Source of the DNA: Lanius collurio
Taxonomy: Eukaryota > Chordata > Aves > Passeriformes > Laniidae
Reading direction: 5' to 3'
Assembly (NCBI GenBank): GCA_020086605.1
Contig: JACBWW010000007.1
Span: 24,264,956 to 24,328,955 of the forward strand
DNA: 64,000 bases
The translations under genes and the position numbers were made by a program. Every line of letters begins with the position of its first letter. Position 1 is the first letter of the stretch. The notes beneath the pieces are model-generated. The model was given only the letters and a program-made list of their open reading frames with translations, was not told the origin of the DNA and searched no databases. Shown here in pieces: positions 27,351-41,900 of this stretch.

Positions 27351-30140
27351 CTGGTGCTGACCAGCATCGGATCCCCTGTGATATACAGTTATATTGCAAC
27401 AATTCCTACTGCAAAATGATTCTTATATCCTGTGCAGAATGGATGGATATGGCAAAACTGAGCTGCAGTCACATGAGTTTCATCTCCATCACAAAAACCT
27501 CTCACTGCATAAGTTAAAGGTAACATATTTGGTGTGTGTAATGATAAAAAAAAGCACAGTGGGTATTAAGTGCCTTTGCAAAGACGAGGTATTTGGCCAC
27601 ATGTCACTCTGTCATGCCAGCTGTGCTGACTGCAAAGGTTACAGCCCCTGGCCTGCCCCACTGCCTGTCATCTCCCCTCCACTGGAGATTAACACCTGCC
27701 CTGGACTGCTGGCACAGCCGCTCCCAAGAGTTTTCCAGTACCTTTTCAGCAGATATAACGCAGTACTGGAAGCTGAGACAACTGAGACTTAACACAGTGT
27801 GGATCTGTGCCAGACATCTGCAGCAGTGCTGTGCAGGTAGGAGCAGCCTGTGAGCAGCTGGATGGGGACTTCTCTGTCTTGAGAAGCTGGAGAGGCAATG
27901 TGACCACAACCAGGACACAAAACCCTACTCTCTTTCTCTGACGTCACAAAGTGTCACGGGTTTGCACCCATAGACACTGCACCCCACAGACCTACAGACA
28001 AGCACCAAACCTGCTCTGAGCAGTCCCTAAGAGACTGAAGGGCTGAACACTGCCAGGTCTGGTAGATTTCTTTCATTTATTTATCTTTGCTAATGAAATA
28101 GCCTCTTAATATGTAGGAAAGGTGGAATGAGTTAATATGAGGAAAGATGGAATATGTCCTACAATAAATCTCTCTGGAAACATCCAAAATCTACTTCCCT
28201 CCCTCTAGATGATCCCACCTTCTCCACCAGGATTTCTTCAGAGGCTGGATTTAGGATAAAACTACCCTAACTCTGTACCACCAGTCTTCTAGTCTAGTTT
28301 TTTAGTGTTTCTATTTCTCCTTCCCTGTGAATATCCATGAACTAGCTTTTGCAAATATTCCTGTCATCCAGAAGAAATTTAAGTGGAAGCATACGTGACT
28401 TTTGCCATTTTCTTTTTTGTCCCAAGGATTGAAATAGCCACAGGGTAACTGCCCACTAGAATCATTTGTCTGCAGTTTGGCAAAGTTCATGAACTGGCAA
28501 GTCTTGGAGTTGTCTAATGGCAAAATCTGGAAAACAGCTTTTAGCTCAGCACATTCGGGAGAGAGGTTCTCCTGAAACCAAAAGAACTACAGATGTTTCT
28601 AGCTAAACTTAAATTCTAGTGGAACTGGTAATGCATGTGTCTTACTCCCTCAGCTATAAAATACAGCCTCACTTTTTTTTGAAATGTTGACCTTGTAACT
28701 TCTTTGAAAATATCCCCAAATAATAAGATCTAAAAGCCATTAGAATAACTCTTTACTTACATAACCATTGAAAAGAATAGAGCCTCCCTTTTTGCTCAGC
28801 AATAATAAAGATACTCAGAGATAATACAAGCATGCTGGTGGTGCTGTGATCTATATAGAACTCCAAATATGCCTGTAACTGAAACCTCTTTAAAGTACAG
28901 CCTGGGTTAAATAAACAAAGACTGATCATTGTAAGCAGCAGTGCTCAGCTGAGTTCAGTCACTGCATATCCAAAGGTCTTGCTGGATGAATATTCAAACA
29001 ATGCATTCAGCCTCATGACCCTGGACTCTGCTAAAGAAAATTCCAGGAGACCATCGAGGTCTGATTCTCCACAATCTCCCTGGGAAGAGAATGTAGAGAT
29101 TAATGACCTGAAAGTGTAATGTAACAATCTGGAAGAAAATATAAACCATACTGAACTAGAGTTGTGAAAAAGGTAAATAACTGCAAATAGCCATAAAGGC
29201 ACTTTGACAGATATGAAAACCACAGTAGGGGCAGGGGAGGAAAGGAAGGGAAGAATAAAACAGCACTATCAAATGACAGCACCTACTATGCCAAAGAAAA
29301 ACCTTGTAGAAAAGGGACATAAAACTGCGCACACACTGTGAAATTCTGCTGCTGTAGTCAAACGTGGGATCAAACTACATGAGAAAATAAGCCAAGAGTT
29401 GACAGCACTCCCTACTCAGAAGAGCTGTGATGTTTAGCACATTGTTCAAGTACACTCATTATCTTGAAAAAAAAAATACTAAAAGGAATACTCTTTCCTT
29501 AGTAGAAAAAAGCATAGTCAAAAAAAAAGTCTTCTTTTATTTTTCAGTATCAGTTCTTACCTAGGACCTAGACAATCCAAAAGCAACAAAGAAAATTTTT
29601 TCCTTCACTTTCAGTTGCTTCATATGCAGACAACAACAACCCTGTGCCAGGTGAGCACCAGGAGGATGAGTTCATTGACTTGCACCCCACTGGGCACTGT
29701 GGATCTCTAGACAAAGGTTGTACGTACACTGCCTGCTTGGCCAGCTGCAGGCTGGGGCTCACACTCTGCTGTGTGCAGTACTAAGTCATGAACCCAAAAC
29801 AGCTTCTCTTCTCTCACTGCAGTCCTGGCTAGCCATGGGGCATTTTTGAAAATGCACTAAGGGCAGGCCAGTGGGCCACAGACACAGAAACAACACTTCT
29901 TGCTTCTCAGAACACAGATGCGCTGTTCCTTTGCTCTATTTGTAACAGCCCAATGCCGGCCATCTCAGAAGGACACAGGCAACTCCGAGCATCTGGGACA
30001 CTCACGCTGACACAACTGGTCACCGGGAGGCAGCAGAGCATGACTTTTCTTCCCCCCCATCCCTGTCACTTCTGTGCTTACATCCCTGCTGACTGAGTAT
30101 GAGCATTAAAGAGGTTCATTTTCTCCAAGATCACACCTTA
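27351..30140. other. intron 1 stretch right of the LTR, no gene seen
   Basis: Inspected for retroviral gag/pol/env remnants because of the primer-binding-site-like sequence at 27352; none recognised. Overlapping ORFs of 86-132 residues at 27394-27918 lie on both strands without domains. Confidence 0.55.
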
Positions 30141-30626
30141 GAAACAGAGTCATGGACTGGTTTGGGTTGGAAGTACCTTAAAGATCATGTACTTCCAACC
30201 TGCTACCATGGGCAGGCACACCTTTCACTCATAGCTCAAAGTCCCATTGAACCTGGCCTCAAACACTTCCAGGACCAGGGCGTCCACAGCTTCTCTGCGC
30301 AACTTGTTCCAGTGCCTCATCACTCTCACAGTGAAAAATATCCTCCTAACATCTGACCCAAATCTATCCTCTTTCAGTTTAAAGCCATTCACTCTTGTCC
30401 TATCACCTTCAGGTACTGGAAGGTGTTATAGGAGCCTTCTTTTCCCAGCCTGTTCTCACAGGAGAGGTGCTCCAGTGTTCTGATCACCTTCACGGCCCTC
30501 CTCTGGACCCACTCCAACAGAGACACGTCCTTCTTATTCTGGGGCCCCAAGAGCTGGGTGCAGCACTCCAGGTGGGGTCCCACAAGAGCTGAGTAAAGGG
30601 GGAGAAGCATCTCCCTTGACCTGCCT
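30141..30626 (-). mobile_element. CR1 LINE fragment, 3' end, minus orientation
   Basis: The reverse complement ends in the gtttgggttggaagtacctt-type CR1 tail (at 30150 on the plus strand). A minus-strand frame at 30389-30610 still reads a CR1 pol C-terminal segment with LYSALVGPHLECCTQLLGPQ and LLEWVQRRAVKVIRTLEHLS. This is the least decayed CR1 copy in the window, suggesting a later insertion than the others. Confidence 0.93.
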
Positions 30627-33600
30627 AAGGTGCTCCCTAGGGTGCTCCTAGGTGCTACTCATGCTCTGGAAGAGGCACTTTGAAATAGCAGCAAACAAAA
30701 CAGATACAAGAAGGGACAAGAAAATAAGGAAAACACACAAAAGATGCCTGATTTCTTTGCATCTTCTGTATTCTATCTTTATAGTGGAAGGGCATTAGCA
30801 AAGTAACATCCATACTTATTCTTTCTGAAATATACTATATTATAATATAAATAGAATATAATATATTCTATATGTTGATAGATGAAGATGAGAAAGAGCA
30901 GAAATAATGAGGGCCAGGTATGATTTGCATCCAAGGGTTTTGGACACTAGAAGTATCAGTGATTGACAAAATACATAACTATTCATCCAGAGATCTCTCC
31001 ATTTAAAACAGCACACAAGTCATTATAACTCAGCTACAGTGTATGACATCCTTAACACTCAGAAAATAGCTCCAAAAAAATAAACAAACTTTCGGAATGT
31101 GAAAACTCTATTTACTGTAAACTTAAGTTTTCTTATCGTATTAAATAATTTATATTGAATTCGAGGAGTGAATAGCTGCTGATGAAGTTTACAAGGAAGT
31201 AAATACTAAGCAGAAGGAACAAACTTCTAATCACAAACTCTTTTGTTGATAATAAAGAGCGTTTTCTTTAGTTTGGCCTGGTTCAAGAACAGGTTTGCTT
31301 AAAGTGTGAAGAACTGATTGGAAGTAAGGACTTTTCCCCTTCCAAATCTGTACACACTTGGCAGAAGAGGTTGACATAGCTTCAAGAAAGAAATGGAGAC
31401 CAAAACCCATCCATTCAGACACCTACATATTCCTACCTACAGATACTGTCCAAGATTTCTAATAACCTGCCCTTAGCTGCAGAGGCAAAGCACAGTTTGC
31501 TTTGTCAAAGATCCTGAGGACCTGATATGGGCTGAGCATGCACTGGTGCATTTGGCAGTGTAAATTCATACAAAAACAATTGCACCCACATGCTCCAAGG
31601 CTGCTCCAGGATGTGAACCCAATCAAATTCAATGAGCGCAGATAATTAACAGAGGGGCTTCAAAATACACACACCTGATACAAATGAAAATAATAATTTT
31701 AATGCACATAAACTGTTGTTTAACTGATTTAAACTGATATTTCCCTTTGTTTCAACAAGAAAATGTTGTTTTACACACTTTCCAGTTCTTCTCTAATATG
31801 TACTCAGTATTATTTAACCATTTTTATAGCACTGGGTTTCTGCCTCATGAACTGAATTCCAAGATATCACCACAAATAAAACATGACCACATACTGTATG
31901 TATTATTCACCATTTATAACAAAGAGTATGTGTGCAGTTTGTCAGTCTGAATAGCAAAAGAAGTACTAAATTAAGGAAAATATTATATTGCCATTGACAC
32001 TCAACACATGAAACAACTATCAATCAGTACAAATCCTCTTGCAAGAAAAATAACTCTGAAATATAATCCAAAAAGTTTTAAGTCAAGTCCCTCACTTACT
32101 AAATAAGGCATACATTTAAAATCAGTGAGGAAAATCAAACTGCAAGCCCAAATTTGATTTAAAGGGGTACTAGCAAAATCATAACTGAAGACCCAGTCAA
32201 GAGACAAAGGGTTATAACATAGACAGCATATGACATTCTTAGCACCTGTGAAGTTCTCATAAAAGATTAAATAACAAACTGTGAGAATGCCAAAAGTATC
32301 TGAGAGACAACTGAGTAATTCTTGGTTTTCCAGTTTACTGTACTTTTAATGAAATTACAGATGTGATTCACACATTTGTTTGCATTTTCCAGAAAAAATT
32401 TACAGGTTTAGTAATAGTCCCAGTGAGCTCTTTCCTTCTTTTTTCTTTGATTAAAGTCAGTTTTGTTTCTCTAGATATTCACAGCTCGTGACTGCAGCTA
32501 CATTTATTTTAGCAATGAGATGAGGCAAACTTTAGACATTTACCTACTCAAAACAGACAAGAAAGCCTTGCCAAAGCTTTTTCATGCGAGCCCCCAAATC
32601 ACTTCTAATTAGCTACATTTTCTCTGGAAGTCTGTTTCTTATTCTTGAAGGCTGTTTGGTAACCCACATTTACATTATCCTAAAAAAATTAACTCAATTT
32701 TAAAGAGTTAAAGGTAAATGCATTTTCACAAAAATAGCCAATCTACAATTCAACTGAGCTCTGAAAGCCAGTGGGGGACCTCAGGGAAACTGGACAAGGA
32801 ATAGGACAGTACACCTCACCTATCCCTGCCATTAGCCAGGGAAGCATCAACCATTCTGGACCATCTTAAAGGAGCAGACCCCAATAAAGTAGAACAGAGT
32901 GGAAGCAAGATAATGAAGACGCTGTATGAAGACTGAAAATATTTCAGATTAAAACTAAAAGAGCTCTGGCCTTCTGAAGGCCCATGTTTATACAGATTGT
33001 GCTGAAGTGGGTGGAATTTTAATCATTTCATTGGCAGCTCACCATTAACAAAGCCAAATAAAACAACAGCAAAAAAAATCAACTGCAACAACTCCACATT
33101 TCCACGCATATATAGAACTGTAAAAAAGTAACAGGGGTTTTTTTTTTAATATTCCCAGAATTCTGATCTGGATAGACTGACTTAGAGGGAAAAAAAAAAG
33201 AAAAAAGGTATCCTTCTCTTTCAGGCTTAGCATTTTGGCAGCTGATAAGTGCAAACCCATATGACAGGCCACCTCACAAGAATACAGTGTTCAACCCTAG
33301 AAACTTTCGATGATAAAATTGCTTGTGTAACTTTGACTCTAAACTCAAGCAGGAAGCAGTCATTAGGTAAGTACACAATCACCAGAATTTCTCTAGCATG
33401 ATGCACATTTTTTTCTATGACTCTAAACATCCTAGCATTGTTGATGAAGAAGCAGTGGACATGTCACATGTAAAATCAAAAAGCACTTGTGAAAGTCACA
33501 TAATAAAAGTCACCAGTTATACAGTGCTTTCTGCCTAATACACAGAAAAACCCTAAGAATGTAAAGAGACAGCCAAAACAAATCTTCAGCTAAATTAACT

Positions 33601-36600
33601 ACATGGAGTATTTCAGTGACAGACTCGGGGGTTCCTCTGTGCCCTTCAGTCCTGCTGGCTCCCTACCCAGGGGCAGGACCTTGGTTCACACTAGACCTTC
33701 TCATCCCACTCCCTTGCCTTTTCACTTCTACATGAAGGAAAAGGAGTTACCCACAAGGGAAGCAAGATTGAATCTATTCAGGTGGTTCTTTGACGCCAGC
33801 AGATGGGGATCAGCTCCCCAGCACTTCTCTGTCCTAACGTGGCACTTATGTGGAGACGTGCTACGCTCACGTCTCAGTTTGCTGGACAGCACTCGATGAG
33901 TCAAAGCTCCTCCTCCTATGCTAGAATGGCACTGAACAGGAAGATCTGAAGCTCATTTACTAAACAAGCCTAAAGAGGACTTTGGAGGAAAATATTATGC
34001 TCTAGAGCTTCCTCAGATGTGAGGCCAATAATGAATCTTTATGTTTGTCCAGTTTTCACACATAAAATTCAGCCTGCCAGAGCCAAACGTGGGAAACATT
34101 CTGTCCTGCATTTGAACACATACAAATTATTCAGGCACAAAACTATACAGGGATATGCACATGCACAAGAAACATATTTGCAATGATATATGGGTATTGT
34201 TCTTTCAAATCATATCTTTTCAGCTGCATATTTGTTTCTGGTCTCAGCACGTATAGGTGAAATTATATTTATATGAAAACATTAAAATGAATGATGTCCT
34301 CCAATTCAAGGAATTCAGAACATAATATTGCTTGTATACATAAAGACAAGATAATTCATATCTTGTTGAATGCTATTTCTAACATGAATGACATGCCAAC
34401 TGTCTGCCTCCAAAGTGTAGTAAAACATGTAAGAAAAGCTATGTAATACCCCATACAAAAAGGATCAGAAGTATTTTGTCATAAGTGCTATCTTATAAAC
34501 GCATTCATGTGCTCATTGACCAGTTGCAAACAGCATGACAGATAACTGAATCAATCAAACATGGGAGCAAGTCGTATAGGAGCAACACACTTTCCAGATG
34601 AATGTTGCCAACTCCTCTTGCAATATCAATGAGTGTCTCTATGAAGATCTGTCTAAGCCATGAAGTACTGAGTTATCTACAGAAAAAAGAACAGTGAAGT
34701 GAAAGAAGTCTCAAAATTAAATAAGCCTGTGGATGTACGAGGTCTGGAAGGAGACAGATTGCATCTTATATAAAAGGTTACCCAGAGACTCATGCAGGGA
34801 CATACTGGAGTCAGCCACAGCATTGCTTATGGAAGTGAAACACAGCAGTGATTGATGGGACAGCTTAAACAAATATACACACAAACTAAAATTTTCAAAA
34901 TGTTTTTTAAAGAAATATGGTAAATATGAAACAGTGTCACGTAAAAGCAAATCAGGTCCTTATCTCACTGCTGCAGTTGACATTGTATTACAGCTTCCCA
35001 GCAGGTGTTCGGGTTAGATTAGGCAGAGTAAGATCTAATAAATACAGTCCTCCCTACCACGGGAAGACAAATTAACTGTAAAAACAAACCCTATCACAGA
35101 CAGAAAGAAATACCATCAAGTGAAAACTGAAAGAGTCCTGACTGACAACATCACACCACAGCTTTTTTTTATTGACTATTACTTTTCATTTTATTAAAAA
35201 TAAACACATGTGTTAAAAATGTACCATGTGTTGTGATTCCCTGACAAAAAAGTTATATTGCTTCAGTCCCAAAATAGGAAGCAGGATATTCTGTATTTTT
35301 CCAGTATAAACGAACACATTTCCTTCATGAGCATTATATGATCAACCCTAATTTTAAAGCTGAGTTATTTGTGACCTTTTCCTGTCAGGAAGAGCAGGGT
35401 GTTTACACATCTGTTGAAACACCGTGTCATTTGCGAAGTAATAGTTAACTGATTCCACAAGGTGTTAAGACATGTTTTAAATAACACCATCACTAATAAA
35501 GGAACTGGAGCAATTAACATCAGCATGCTGCTCAATAAAGCTTCGTGTTTGCTGACCATAGCAATCTTCTTTTTTTTTTGAAAAGCAGAACTTGCTACAA
35601 AAATCTCTGATTTTCTGACTAGAAATATCTTACCTAAAGACTAGTGCCTTTTTTGCAAAACAATCAAAGCATGGCTATTTGAAGTCGGACACATTCTAGC
35701 AGGATAAATGTACCATAAATGCTAATAATTCTTCAGATGAGCAACTCTCTCCTACTACGTCTATGAGCAGAACTGCAGCCCAGGATCAGAAATCAAACAA
35801 AAGCTGATATACATGCCTTTAAGGAGAGCCAGCTGTATTCCTTTAAAATTGAACTTTTTATTTTTTTTAAATAGCTTAAAGAGATACATCAACTAAGACT
35901 AAATACGTACTTCAGCTAATTCTAAGATTTAACTTTTGGTTACTTTCATTTAAGATGAAAAGATTCAACAAGAAAAGTATGCAAAATCTTACATACTAAA
36001 TATTCATTGAAAATTATAATTTTTCTCATTCTGTTAATGGGATTGCACATGTTTAGGGCAGGGGGACACACACCCAAAGACAGCCAGGAATGTTCAGCTG
36101 TGTCACCAGTGCCACCACTGCTGCAGACCAGCCATGCAGTGGCTAAGCCTGGGCATGCAGAGCTGCCCCAGGAGTCATAACTGCTGCACAGGAAAGGCTT
36201 CTGTGTGTTTGCCTCTAACACATGTTTAGAGCTGGCAGAACAGGCTTCACTGCATCTGTCACTGGATCTTTTTTTCTGTCCTTTTAGGAGATGTTTGTTC
36301 AGAAAAAGGTAAATCATTATATTCCTCTTGGTAATGGCTAACTACTAGGGCAAGGACTTCTTGAAAGCCTTCAGTGGCCTAACAAGGCTGGAATACAGGA
36401 AACAGGAGTTGCCTGTTCCACTCTCAACTTCTCACACAAAGATCTAATCGAGACACTGAAATCCCTGTCTTCAAGGACAAAAGGTAACAATTAATTCTTC
36501 TTCTCAAGTGACAAGGTCACCAACAATTCAAGTCACATTCCTGAACTTGTATTTCCAAGTAAGATATTTGGACTCTTAATTGGAGAAGGGTCTTCAGATT

Positions 36601-38828
36601 GTGGTGATTTTGTTGCATCTTCTTCTCCTTTTTTTTTTCCAGTATTAAAAAGTGGCCACTGCAAAACCAATTTTTACTAAAGTACATTTCCTTCTTATCA
36701 AAGAAAGTTCTCGCAGAAGTAGTCCCTGGTTAGGGGAGGATGACAGTTCTGAAGGGCAGCAGGATTGGGACCAGGAACTGCAGCATGCAACCTTGGCTAT
36801 AATACCCACCAACTTCCTTCAGAGATGTTATTACAAGGTGGAAGCTTGACAGTCTGTCCCCAAAAAAGATGCTAAATGGAGAACACAAAGATACCCATCC
36901 AAATGAAGAAGCGTGCACTTCTCCTGGTCGGGGGCTCAGGTGCTGAAAAAGACAAACGCTGTGCTTGGCTCTGTGCCCCACAGGCTGCTGTGTTCTAGCC
37001 CTGGCTACGGGCAGGAATGGGGCTCCAGGGAATGAAGCACTCCAGACTACTGTGTATAGTTGAAGGCTGGTTTACCCTCTCATAGAGAAATAATGAAGAA
37101 GATATCTAGAGAAGAGGCTTCCTCTCACTGCTGCTGATGGAATAACAGTTCAGAAGTAGTTAAGTGGTCATAAAAAACCGGTAAGAAACCCTGAAGTTCA
37201 TGAATAGCAGCACTGGAGGAGGCTCAGTACAACTGTTACACATAAACAACGAACAGCCACTTTCTTCTCCATCATCTGCACCTTCATTAAAGCAGAGGCT
37301 TGCAAACTAAATGTTTTCATACCGAATTACAAAGCTAAGATTCAAGGCAAACATATGTAAACACCCATTAGGTAAGTGTTAATAATTCACAGCAAGATGC
37401 CAGCTCTCCAGTAAGACACTTAATGTGCAAAGAAAACATTGCAAAAGGTCCCTGGAATAAACTGGATAACTTTCAAACAAAAGGAATTGCTTTGTATATT
37501 AGTATTGTTCATCAAGCCTTTCTTCAGCTGCTCTTAAATTTTTTTAAATAAAACTGTTTCTGCTTAAGGTTTAAATTTGTGTACTTAAAATCACACAAAT
37601 AACCTCTTTCTTTTTCTGATGAAGGTTCTTCCTCTGCCTTTGCCAGCCAAAAGGGCAGAATCAGGCTGTATCAGGTGTCAACCAGACAGCAGGATTCAGT
37701 CACTCACCACAGGGGGTGGTACTTTGTGGTGGTAGCCAACAGCTACCACAGCACTTGGGTGACGGCTTCCTAAGGAGCACCGTCCCACAAACTCAGCAGA
37801 CCAATGGGGTGACAACAACACTGCTCAGGGGGGATCAAAAAGGATTATAAGACACCTCTTGGGAAGAGGAGCAAAACTGCCCCAGGCAAGGAGCGGTCAG
37901 AGCAGTCAGGCTGGGACAGGAAACAAGTGGGCTGGTGAGGTACCCCTACATGGGCAGGAGCTGAACTTGGTTTTATGCTTCATCTCTGGGTAATCTCACA
38001 CATAAAGGTGTCAAACTCCTCTCACAGTACAAGCATGATCCAACACCAGCCAAGTAAGGTATAATATGTGCTAATCAAAACAGACTTGTTCTGTAGAAAT
38101 AAAAGTAGACTGATCCTTAAATGTATTTACTTTTAATTTATTGTTATTGTGATTTACCAGACTACTAGGTTTAATTGCATTTCTTAGCTTAGCTGCTGTG
38201 GGACTGCGACTGCACTACTGTGGGATCTCAATAGACCTTGTGGCACAGCCATAAACTGCATCAGCTTCTCAGTTTAGACCACAGTTCACACCACGCCACA
38301 CTGTGCATCTACACACAGTCTCCGGGACACTGAGAAGATCTAATGCCTATGGAAAGGAAGGCAGGAAGGCAACAAAGATCAGTATATGCCATATTCTTCC
38401 TATCACTGACCCCTGTCTAGGAGCTAAAGGAAGTTATATTTATACACAAATTATCAATGCACAGCCTTTTCACTACAAAACCCAGGTAGAAATCCTAAGC
38501 AGACTGCTCTCTTCTCAGTGGCTCTGGTATTCTCTTTCCTCACCTTTCCAATGTAATGCTGCTCTGCTTATATTCTTCCACAATGCTCTGCAAAGACATC
38601 TTGGCTTTGATGATGCCACCTTTTTCTGTGTAGCACTCCATTTTTTCTCAGCCTTTTATCACATCAAACATTAAACATTTTCCTTCTTAACTAGTCCCCA
38701 TCCTCTCCATCATCCTCATCTACTGCGTGTGTTCATTCCATCATGTCAGGTCTCTGTCACCCAGTTTTGCAGACTAGGAATTTATCTCCTCCCCTCATTT
38801 TTGAAGAAATTACCACTAAATATTATTC
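30627..38828. other. intron 1 stretch, no gene seen
   Basis: AT-rich unique sequence with a very AT-rich patch near 30829-30883. An inverted repeat with ACGTG cores lies at 33853-33875, and a small hairpin (8-bp arms, 5-base loop) at 37729-37749. No exon recognised. Confidence 0.6.
33853..33875. promoter_or_regulatory. inverted repeat with paired ACGTG cores
   Basis: The arms gagacgtg and cacgtctc are exact reverse complements with a 7-base spacer, ctacgct. Each arm carries ACGTG, the core bound by HIF/bHLH-PAS and some bZIP factors, and a further acgtg lies about 15 bases to the left. CpGs are locally dense in CpG-poor intron. It could be a regulatory element or a chance hairpin. Confidence 0.25.
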
Positions 38829-38945
38829 TGTCTATTCTATTCTATTCTATTCTATTCTATTCTATTCTATTCTATTCTTATTATAACNTCTATTCTATTC
38901 TATTCTATTCTATTCTATTCTATTCTATTCTATTCTTATTATAAC
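38829..38945. repeat. TATTC/ATTCT pentanucleotide microsatellite with a single N
   Basis: Two tracts of ctatt repeats flank an N at 38888. The end sequence cttattataac follows both tracts (38877-38887 and 38935-38945), which suggests the same locus end was placed twice at a contig join. ORFs crossing it are artefacts. Confidence 0.95.
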
Positions 38946-41900
38946 ATTTTCCCCATGGTTTAAGAATCTCTAAAACTTAGCAAGGCTGAACATTTGTGTG
39001 CTGAGGCCACTACATATCACAAAACAGTCTCTGTACAATTCTTGGTGCGACTGTATCTGTCTGTTATCCCTTCTGTAAAATTTCTGGAAATAAAAGTCTC
39101 TTGTGTTTATACACCTTGTACAGTGATGTCCCAACCCACCCTAAATAGGATGCCAAGATACTATGGCAATGTAAAAATCACTTCTGCAATGCAAGGTGAC
39201 CTGTGATACAGGAATGCCCACAAAAATTCTCTGGATTCTGTATGGATTTGCACATCGCTGGATGCATATTTCTGTCCCTCAACCCCCCACAGTCAGGGGA
39301 GAAATAACAGATATTCTTATCACTCACTTTTACTGTCTTGTCCCTAATTTGGGCATAAGCCAAATTTAAACCAGTTATCTAGCAGCTAAATATCATTTCT
39401 CTAGCCTATGTGGTTTCCAGAAATAACTAATGCTGAATCCCCTTCCCCCATAAGGGAACCCAGCTGCAATTGCCAAACCCCACTCAAGCTCCACTGCCCT
39501 ACTCTGTAGGGCCATGTGGCACAGAAACCTAGCCCTCACAGCAGATGCCACATTCCCATGTGGATTAGCCATCAAACCCACAGGCTCATCTGCAACTCTG
39601 CTTTCTCAAGTTTTGTCTCTTCCCAGTGCTTCAATAAGCCACCCCCACGCAGCTCCTAAGGACCAAGCAATCACCTGCCCACTGCTTCTGTCCCACTCTT
39701 TGGGAGGTAGTCAAAAGATACTCTTAAGAAGCATCTGAGCTGTGCATACTGTAAATAAAGTATATATCCTTACAGAGTGGATGTAGCCCTAATCCACAGT
39801 ACCAGAGGAGGAAGAAGAAAAATGCAAAAACTTTCTTAGTCCCTGAAGCAAAATCTGCAGTTGATCCTTTTCCAAGCTGAGCAAATTTGTTTTTCCCTCA
39901 ATGGTCTTGAGCACTGTCTCAACCTTTTTAATTCAAATATTTCCTAAAAAGTTAGGAAGAACAAAAGCAAAATCAGAAACAGAATATTTCCAGAGTTATC
40001 CTAATACAAAGCATGGAAAAAATATTTCTTAATTTCTTTCGAATTCAGTATGTTAGATCCTTTTCTACAGACTGGTGTTGAGGCAGTTGAGCATAATTCA
40101 CTGATTCCTCACATTGAAGTAAAGGCAAAAGCCCTCCAGTTCTCTTTGGAAGCAGATGACCTCCAGCTATTTGATCTCACAACCACTCCTGGAAGCTCCT
40201 CCACAGGAGGCATCTGAAGGAGTTTGGTAGGGACACCCAATATCCTCTGAACCAAGCACGGTGATCCCTGGTGTGGTGCCATACGGAACTGTGGAGCTGC
40301 TCTACTGGAAGGCAAACCAATATCCCACTGACTCACCACAGTAAACAGTCAAACACATGTCTGAGGAGCCCCTGCTCTACCCACTACTATCTCCACCCAC
40401 CCAGCTTTGCAGTGTCTCATCTCCAGGAAACAGTATCTCAGAGCTGGGAGATGCTTCCTAACAAAACGAAAGAGATGGACAATTAAATCTTGACTTACAT
40501 TACTAAGAAATAGTACATTTTATATTATTTTTTCATTTCCCTGACATTATATGCTTCAATGTTGTATAAGTAACAGCTTTTTGGGAACCTGGACTCCAGA
40601 TGTACTTAAATTGTTGTGAAATGGTTAAACTAACATTTTTCCATGTGGCGATCATTCATGGCAGAAAAGGATCCAGACTCAAAGAGTATTTCCCATGCAA
40701 AAATCTAACGTAGAAAACATAATTTTCAAGTTTAGAGAGAAAGAAACAATATATGTATTAAGTATAAATGTATTTTGCAGGCAAAATATTTTGTCACAAA
40801 AGCTAAATAATTCCCCTGCAATTTATAATTTCAACCATCCCAAAGTACTTCTAGTTTCCTTTTCCGTTATTGTGCTCCTAAACTCTTCCCTGTTCTCCCA
40901 TCAAATATTTGCAGCCCAGCCTTCCTGGGCAACTGCGCCTCACAGAAGGGGTGATAATGTAGAGACGCAATTCCCAAATTCTCTCCTCCAAGGTTCAATT
41001 CCAGGCCTCATCAAGGTTTGACTAATAAATTAGAGCACTTCATCACTGCACAAAATAATCTTCACTTCTAAGACAAGTCCCAGCAATTCAATTGCTTATC
41101 CCAAAATATATATATGGCACTTTGAGTGCATCAACACAACAGCTAACTCAGTTCCATCTTGCACCATGCTCACTGATCTACAGATCTCTTTTCGGTCATC
41201 CCAGTCTTTCCCAAATCTTCCATGCCCTTCCCAGCAGTGTGCCTTAGTCTCTCTGCATGAAAAGGTGGGGTTATAAAATAACCAAAACAGTAGGGAAAAA
41301 AAAATAAACTTTGGACCTGATGGAGGTCCCATTATACTCCAAAAATGCTGCTTTTTCTGTGTCCCCCACAGTTCAGCTGCTGCTTCTGCTGCACCAACAC
41401 CCCCAGCACTCAAACTTGGAAGTAAATCCCTTCCCTTGCTCCTCTGGCCCTTTATCACTGTCTCCTAGGAACATGCCAAGCAAACTCCACTTTGCTTTTC
41501 TGTTTTCAGCCTCCTGTAGCCTTGGGTTTTCTTTCAAGAGGGGTCAGCAAGCAAGCCCCTCTGTAGCTCCCCCTGCTATGTATTTTCTACAGAAATCCTC
41601 ACATTCTCCTTGGGAACGTCCTAATAAATTGCTCCCATCCAGCTTTGCTTTGATTTGGCGCAGATGTTGCCAACCATTTTTTTTCCTTTCCCATTGGCTT
41701 CCACTCCACCTCCATCTGTCTGAGTCAGATCCAGCATAAGAAGAGCTCCTGCTTTCCTACAAATGCTTTGGTCCTATTTTGATTAAGGGGCCAGTCACCC
41801 TCTAGCAGAGCAATATGGTTATTAAATGCCTTTATCTCAACTAGGGGAACGTATTTCAAAAAACTGTAAGGAAGCCAGAAATAAATAATTCACTGCAGTA

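Noticed and set aside
38729..38944. ORF with repeated SILFY units
   Set aside because: Translation of the TATTC microsatellite.
41311..41739. 142-residue plus-strand ORF in intron 1
   Set aside because: No recognisable domain, low-complexity hydrophobic and Ser/Pro composition, and a comparable ORF on the opposite strand.
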